Part shown: piece by piece, positions 8,101-10,105 of the stretch | How the letters are laid out: each line of letters opens with the position of its first letter | How positions within the stretch are numbered: the stretch's first letter is position 1 | Origin: Leadbetterella sp051649345 | GTDB lineage: Bacteria > Bacteroidota > Bacteroidia > Cytophagales > Spirosomataceae | Assembly (NCBI GenBank): GCA_051649345.1 | Contig: JBOFGX010000087.1 | Location: 1-10,105, forward strand | DNA: 10,105 nt | Direction: 5' to 3' | Notes under the pieces: generated by a model | What the model saw: the letters and a program-made list of their open reading frames with translations, nothing else | What the model was told of the DNA's origin: nothing | Database searches by the model: none | Program-made: the position numbers and the translations under genes

Positions 8101-8810
8101 AAATCAGGCTTATCAGCCGACCTAGGGGCAAACTGTGTCACAATAGGCCCTTTCACAAAAGCCACATTATCTTTATACGCGGATACTATATCGTTTGGAT
8201 GGGCTTCTGAAGTCTTTTTAATCAACTTAAATAGAGAAGTAGGTTTTGCCTCCCCATCTATAACAAAAGTCCCATTAAAGATTTTGTGTCTACAATGTTC
8301 TGAATTTACCTGCGAAAACCCAAATACCTCAGAATCTGTGAGTTTTCTACTCAACTTTACGGAAAGATCATTCAAATAGGATACTTCCTCTTCACTTAGA
8401 GCCAAGCCTTCTTGCTTATTGTATGCTTCAATGTCCTCTATCTCTAGTATAGGCTCAGGAGAAATCTGAATTGTAAATATTCCCCGATGTAAAGAAGTAT
8501 ATTTTTGAAAAAGCATGGGGTCAAATTGCGATCCGTCAAAAGACTTAAATTCTTCTATTCGTACAACTCCCGAAATACCCATATTTTGGGTGATCTCCAC
8601 CGCATTGGTACTCCAAGGTGTGATCATAGCAGCTCGAGGCCCTATAAACTCCCCACCTAGTTCTCCGTTTTCTCTATTTACTACATTTTTACCCGACTCT
8701 CTTTCACTATCCAGCAACCAAAGAAGCTTTTCAAGGTCAAAATCACTAAATTTTTCACGACTTTGTACTGCATAGACAAGCTTAGATCGGCTCTCAAAAA
8801 AATGTATCAT
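5127..8810 (-). CDS. purL: Phosphoribosylformylglycinamidine synthase, single-chain form
   Basis: PurL converts FGAR, ATP and glutamine to FGAM in the fourth step of de novo purine synthesis, in the cytoplasm. At 1227 residues it is the long single-chain type (E. coli PurL is near 1295), with every domain present. The N-terminal PurS-like region and linker cover about 1-165. The first synthetase half begins around V168-N-S-E-H-C-R-H, with K250-A-E-T-H-N-F-P-T and G265-A-A-T-G-S-G-G-E-I-R-D. A second AIRS-like half follows. The glutaminase domain starts near 977: G1071-I-C-N-G-C-Q holds the nucleophile (Cys1073 by the class I GATase pattern), and M-P-H1186-F-E1188-R supplies the rest of the triad. 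The ATG at 8810 gives the M-I-H-F-F start expected for Bacteroidota PurL. It is transcribed towards the B12 operon with no visible terminator between, and divergently from the lipoprotein gene at 9034. Confidence 0.97.
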   Translation of the reverse strand: MIHFFESRSKLVYAVQSREKFSDFDLEKLLWLLDSERESGKNVVNRENGELGGEFIGPRAAMITPWSTNAVEITQNMGISGVVRIEEFKSFDGSQFDPMLFQKYTSLHRGIFTIQISPEPILEIEDIEAYNKQEGLALSEEEVSYLNDLSVKLSRKLTDSEVFGFSQVNSEHCRHKIFNGTFVIDGEAKPTSLFKLIKKTSEAHPNDIVSAYKDNVAFVKGPIVTQFAPRSADKPDFYEEKQFESVLSLKAETHNFPTTVEPFNGAATGSGGEIRDRLAGGQGSLPLAGTAVYMTSYSRLEKDRNWEEGIAERNWLYQTPMDILIKASNGASDFGNKFGQPLITGSLLTFEHEEEARKLGYDKVIMLAGGIGYGKRDQAIKKSPQIGDKVVILGGENYRIGMGGAAVSSADTGAFGSGIELNAIQRSNPEMQKRAANAVRGLVESDANPIVSIHDHGAGGHLNCLSELVEETGGVIDLDKLPIGDPTLSAKEIIGNESQERMGLVIGQQDIDTLQKIADRERSPMYTVGDITGSHRFVFESKTTGSKPMDFAISEMFGGSPKFIMEDKTVNRSYEDLSYKSADIPAYLNKVLQLEAVACKDWLINKVDRCVGGKVAKQQAVGPLQLPLNNVGVMALDYKGKEGIATTIGHSPIASLVDPVAGTRTAIAESLSNIIFAPLKDGLASVSLSANWMWACKNEGEDARLYTAVKACSDFAIELGINIPTGKDSLSMKQKYPDTEVIAPGTVIISAAGNCSDITKVVEPVLQKEKGDIYYVNLSKTPFSLGGTSFAQVLNKVGQSVSTISDAQYFKKTFDTIQNQIKAGKIAAGHDIGSGGLITSLLEMCFADLNLGADLDLTALGEKDSAKALFNENIGLVIQTGAETADLLIAEGLDITRLGTVVNSEFLNLKNGEDNYRFSVPELRDTWFKTSYLLDKKQTSNGMAEERFKNYKSTPLKYTFLPTFTGKIPSIGTSKSKPKAAIIREKGSNSEREMAHAMFLAGFDVKDVHMTDLISGRETLEDIQFIGAVGGFSNSDVLGSAKGWAGAFLYNEKANAALKKFFAREDTLSVGICNGCQLFMELELIHPELENHGKMHHNTVGRFECRFTSVQIQENQSVMLGNLAGQTLGIWSAHGEGKFNLPHAEDKLNIVAKFGYDVFPANPNGSDYNAAMLCDKTGRHLVSMPHFERSMFPWNWAYYPGDRQDEVSPWLQAFVNAKEWCEKAKAD

Positions 8811-8844
8811 GCGTAAGGAATTGGGTATTATTTCAAAATTTCCC

Positions 8845-8852
8845 CAAAATTA
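8845..8852 (-). promoter_or_regulatory. Candidate -7 box of purL
   Basis: TAATTTTG on the minus strand matches TAnnTTTG and sits 34 bases upstream of the purL start codon. A TTG at the usual -33 spacing is not present, so the promoter would be weak or depend on another element. Confidence 0.4.
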
Positions 8853-8962
8853 CATCAATAATTCAAATTCTTGAGTAAAACTCTTAAGCTTTACATGCAA
8901 TCTTGGATTATCCCAATTTGATATTTTTTCGTACAACAATTTTCCAAACCAAAAAAAACATT

Positions 8963-8977
8963 TGCAACATTATTGCA
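8963..8977. promoter_or_regulatory. Upstream 7-1-7 palindrome, Fur-family-like operator
   Basis: TGCAACATTATTGCA is a 15-bp dyad centred on 8970 with six of seven base pairs symmetric. It covers the -33 TTG (8973-8975) of the plus-strand promoter. The geometry is that of Fur, Zur and PerR boxes. A near-identical copy lies 37 bp downstream. Bound protein here should block transcription of the 9034 operon. Confidence 0.55.
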
Positions 8978-9001
8978 TTATTGATTTTATATGTATATTT
9001 G
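8973..9001 (+). promoter_or_regulatory. Bacteroidota-type promoter of the 9034 lipoprotein/receptor operon
   Basis: A -33 TTG (8973-8975), an 18-base spacer and the -7 box TATATTTG (8994-9001) match the Bacteroidota consensus. Transcription should start near 9007, leaving roughly 27 bases before the ATG at 9034. Both core elements lie inside or against the two palindromes. Confidence 0.65.
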
Positions 9002-9014
9002 CAACATTGTTTCA
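9000..9014. promoter_or_regulatory. Downstream 7-1-7 palindrome, Fur-family-like operator
   Basis: TGCAACATTGTTTCA is a 15-bp dyad centred on 9007 with six of seven base pairs symmetric. Together with the copy at 8963-8977 it gives an ideal site TGCAACA-N-TGTTGCA. The extended copies (8961-8978 and 8998-9015) match at 16 of 18 bases. It overlaps the end of the -7 box and the predicted start point. Confidence 0.55.
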
Positions 9015-9033
9015 TCTATAATTTACAAAAAAA

Positions 9034-9588
9034 ATGAAAGTATTTAACAAATATGCATTAGCTTTCTTAGGCGTGATCACACTATCACTGTCAGGTTGTA
9101 AAGATGATCCTGATGCTGAAGAGGAAAATGAGCTCATCACTACTGTAAAAATCAATTTAAAAGAAGGAAATAATACGAGTACTTTCGCTTCTAGAGACCT
9201 AGACGGAGATGGCGGTAATGCACCTGTCATAGACAAAATAACACTGAAGCCGAACACAATGTACACTGCTACAGTAGAAGTCCTAGACGAGTCAAAAAGT
9301 CCTTCATCGAATATAACAAACGAAATATTTTCAAAAGGAGATGAGCACTTTATGGTCTACACTCCAAACCCAGCTAACTTGCTCAATTTTACTATTACCG
9401 ATAAGGATGTAAAAAACTTACCTATAGGACTTTCTGGCACCCTTAGATCGAATGCGGCAGCTAACAATGGAAAACTGAGAGTTGTTTTATATCATCAACC
9501 TGCCGTAAATGGTGTGTCTGTAAAAAATGGCACTTCTACAGCAGGAAGTAGCGATTTTGATGTTACTTTCGATGTAGAAATTAAGTAA
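9034..9588 (+). CDS. Surface lipoprotein, 'type 1 periplasmic binding fold' family
   Basis: This 184-residue lipoprotein has a signal peptide ending in lipobox L-S-G-Cys22. Cys22 is followed by K-D-D, the form of surface-export signal described in Capnocytophaga, so it may face outward. The mature part includes an acidic linker, the motif D-L-D-G-D-G-G-N-A-P-V (about residues 56-66), a central G-D-E-H-F-M segment and a C-terminal F-D-V-T-F-D-V strand. I recognise this pattern from a Bacteroidota family annotated 'type 1 periplasmic binding fold superfamily protein', usually found beside a TonB-dependent receptor. The biochemical role is unknown to me. The same arrangement occurs here: a receptor gene follows after 8 bases. 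The promoter with two Fur-family-like operators suggests control by a metal-sensing repressor, and the protein may help a metal or metal-chelate receptor. The D-x-D-G-D-G-G motif could bind a divalent cation, but this is only inferred. Confidence 0.82.
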   Translation: MKVFNKYALAFLGVITLSLSGCKDDPDAEEENELITTVKINLKEGNNTSTFASRDLDGDGGNAPVIDKITLKPNTMYTATVEVLDESKSPSSNITNEIFSKGDEHFMVYTPNPANLLNFTITDKDVKNLPIGLSGTLRSNAAANNGKLRVVLYHQPAVNGVSVKNGTSTAGSSDFDVTFDVEIK

Positions 9589-9596
9589 TATTTTAT

Positions 9597-10105
9597 TTGT
9601 ACTTTCCTTTTAAACCTTATTTATCAATATATGCTTGGGTGTTTGCACTCAGCATGATCATTGATTCAAATCCCATTTATGCTCAAAAAGATACATGCAC
9701 CTGTACTCTTAGTGGCGTTATACATGATAATGAACACAAGGTGCTACCCGGTGCAAGCCTTGTCCTAAATACAGGCCAAGTAACAAATACAGACGAGAAC
9801 GGTTTTTATAAATTTGATAAATTATGTAAAGGAAAATATGTTTTGAAATGCACATATATTTCCTTTAAGCCCGTAGAAATAAGCATCAATCTCAACCGAC
9901 TACACAACGAGGATCTTGATTTGCATGAGCATGATATTCACTTACAAGAAGTAGTCGTAAGTGGAAAAAGAGAGTTAAATCCCATTTCGAGCAAAATCAT
10001 CCTTCCAGAGCTTGATGTCGAAAAAAATCAATCTTTAGGTATTTCTGATGTTCTTCGTAGTATTTCGGGGGTGAGTCTTTTGCAAACAGGAACCAATGTC
10101 TCCAA
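9597..10105 (+). CDS. TonB-dependent receptor, N-terminal part (cut by window end)
   Basis: The frame stays open to the window edge, giving 169 codons of an outer-membrane receptor. In this frame the only start that yields a proper signal peptide is TTG at 9597: it gives a Lys at residue 6, a hydrophobic core (about 9-22) and cleavage after I-Y-A29/Q30. The first ATG, at 9654, would remove the hydrophobic core. After a C34-T-C pair comes a carboxypeptidase-regulatory-like beta-sandwich (about 37-100, with L-P-G-A-S, T-D-E-N-G-F-Y and L-C-K-G-K-Y). A His/acid-rich stretch (H103, H110, H112, H115) leads to the TonB-box-like E118-V-V-V-S-G, and then the start of the plug (S150-D-V-L-R-S-I-S-G-V-S). 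The gene follows the lipoprotein by 8 bases, so they form an operon. The substrate is not proven; the His-rich segment and operator type point to a metal such as zinc. Confidence 0.85.
   Translation, partial: MYFPFKPYLSIYAWVFALSMIIDSNPIYAQKDTCTCTLSGVIHDNEHKVLPGASLVLNTGQVTNTDENGFYKFDKLCKGKYVLKCTYISFKPVEISINLNRLHNEDLDLHEHDIHLQEVVVSGKRELNPISSKIILPELDVEKNQSLGISDVLRSISGVSLLQTGTNVS

Noticed and set aside
9012..9266. Minus-strand open frame of 84 codons opposite the 9034 lipoprotein
   Set aside because: Antisense shadow; its Ser/Leu-rich translation simply mirrors the coding of the clear lipoprotein on the plus strand.
1..10105. CRISPR array, insertion sequence, phage or defence system
   Set aside because: No regularly spaced repeats, transposase, integrase or defence-like proteins are visible; the genes are housekeeping and uptake genes.

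Overview
The window looks like chromosomal DNA of a low-GC Bacteroidota member (Cytophagales- or Flavobacteriia-like; I cannot narrow it further). Evidence: abundant TonB-dependent receptors and lipoproteins, lipoprotein surface-export signals of the Bacteroidota kind (acidic residues just after the lipidated Cys), Bacteroidota-type -7 promoter boxes (TAnnTTTG), and no obvious Shine-Dalgarno dependence.

Layout. Positions 1-527 hold no gene, only AT-rich DNA with three inverted repeats, and end in a well-formed promoter for a small lipoprotein gene (528-1064, +), which is closed by a strong hairpin terminator (1095-1123). A minus-strand vitamin B12 locus follows, read right to left: a cobalamin riboswitch (about 4894-5061), a BtuB-type outer-membrane receptor (2899-4821), a BtuG-like surface beta-propeller lipoprotein (1805-2899, joined by a TAATG stop/start overlap), and 17 bases further on a stand-alone PAS protein (1278-1787). 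Directly upstream of the riboswitch, on the same strand, lies full-length purL (5127-8810), whose stop is only about 65 bases from the aptamer.

Divergent from purL is a second outer-membrane uptake locus (9034 to the window end): a lipoprotein of a Bacteroidota family often named 'type 1 periplasmic binding fold', then the 5' part of a TonB-dependent receptor that apparently starts at TTG and is cut by the window edge. Its promoter carries two 15-bp palindromes with the 7-1-7 geometry of Fur-family operators, one over the -33 element and one over the -7/start region. The receptor has a His-rich segment before its plug. This suggests metal-regulated (possibly zinc) uptake, but that is inference.

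How they fit together: two separately regulated surface-uptake systems, one under B12 riboswitch control and one probably under a metalloregulator, flank the purine-synthesis housekeeping gene purL. The most unusual items are the PAS protein tied to the B12 operon, which has a LOV-like core lacking the photoactive cysteine, and the paired operators of the right-hand locus.
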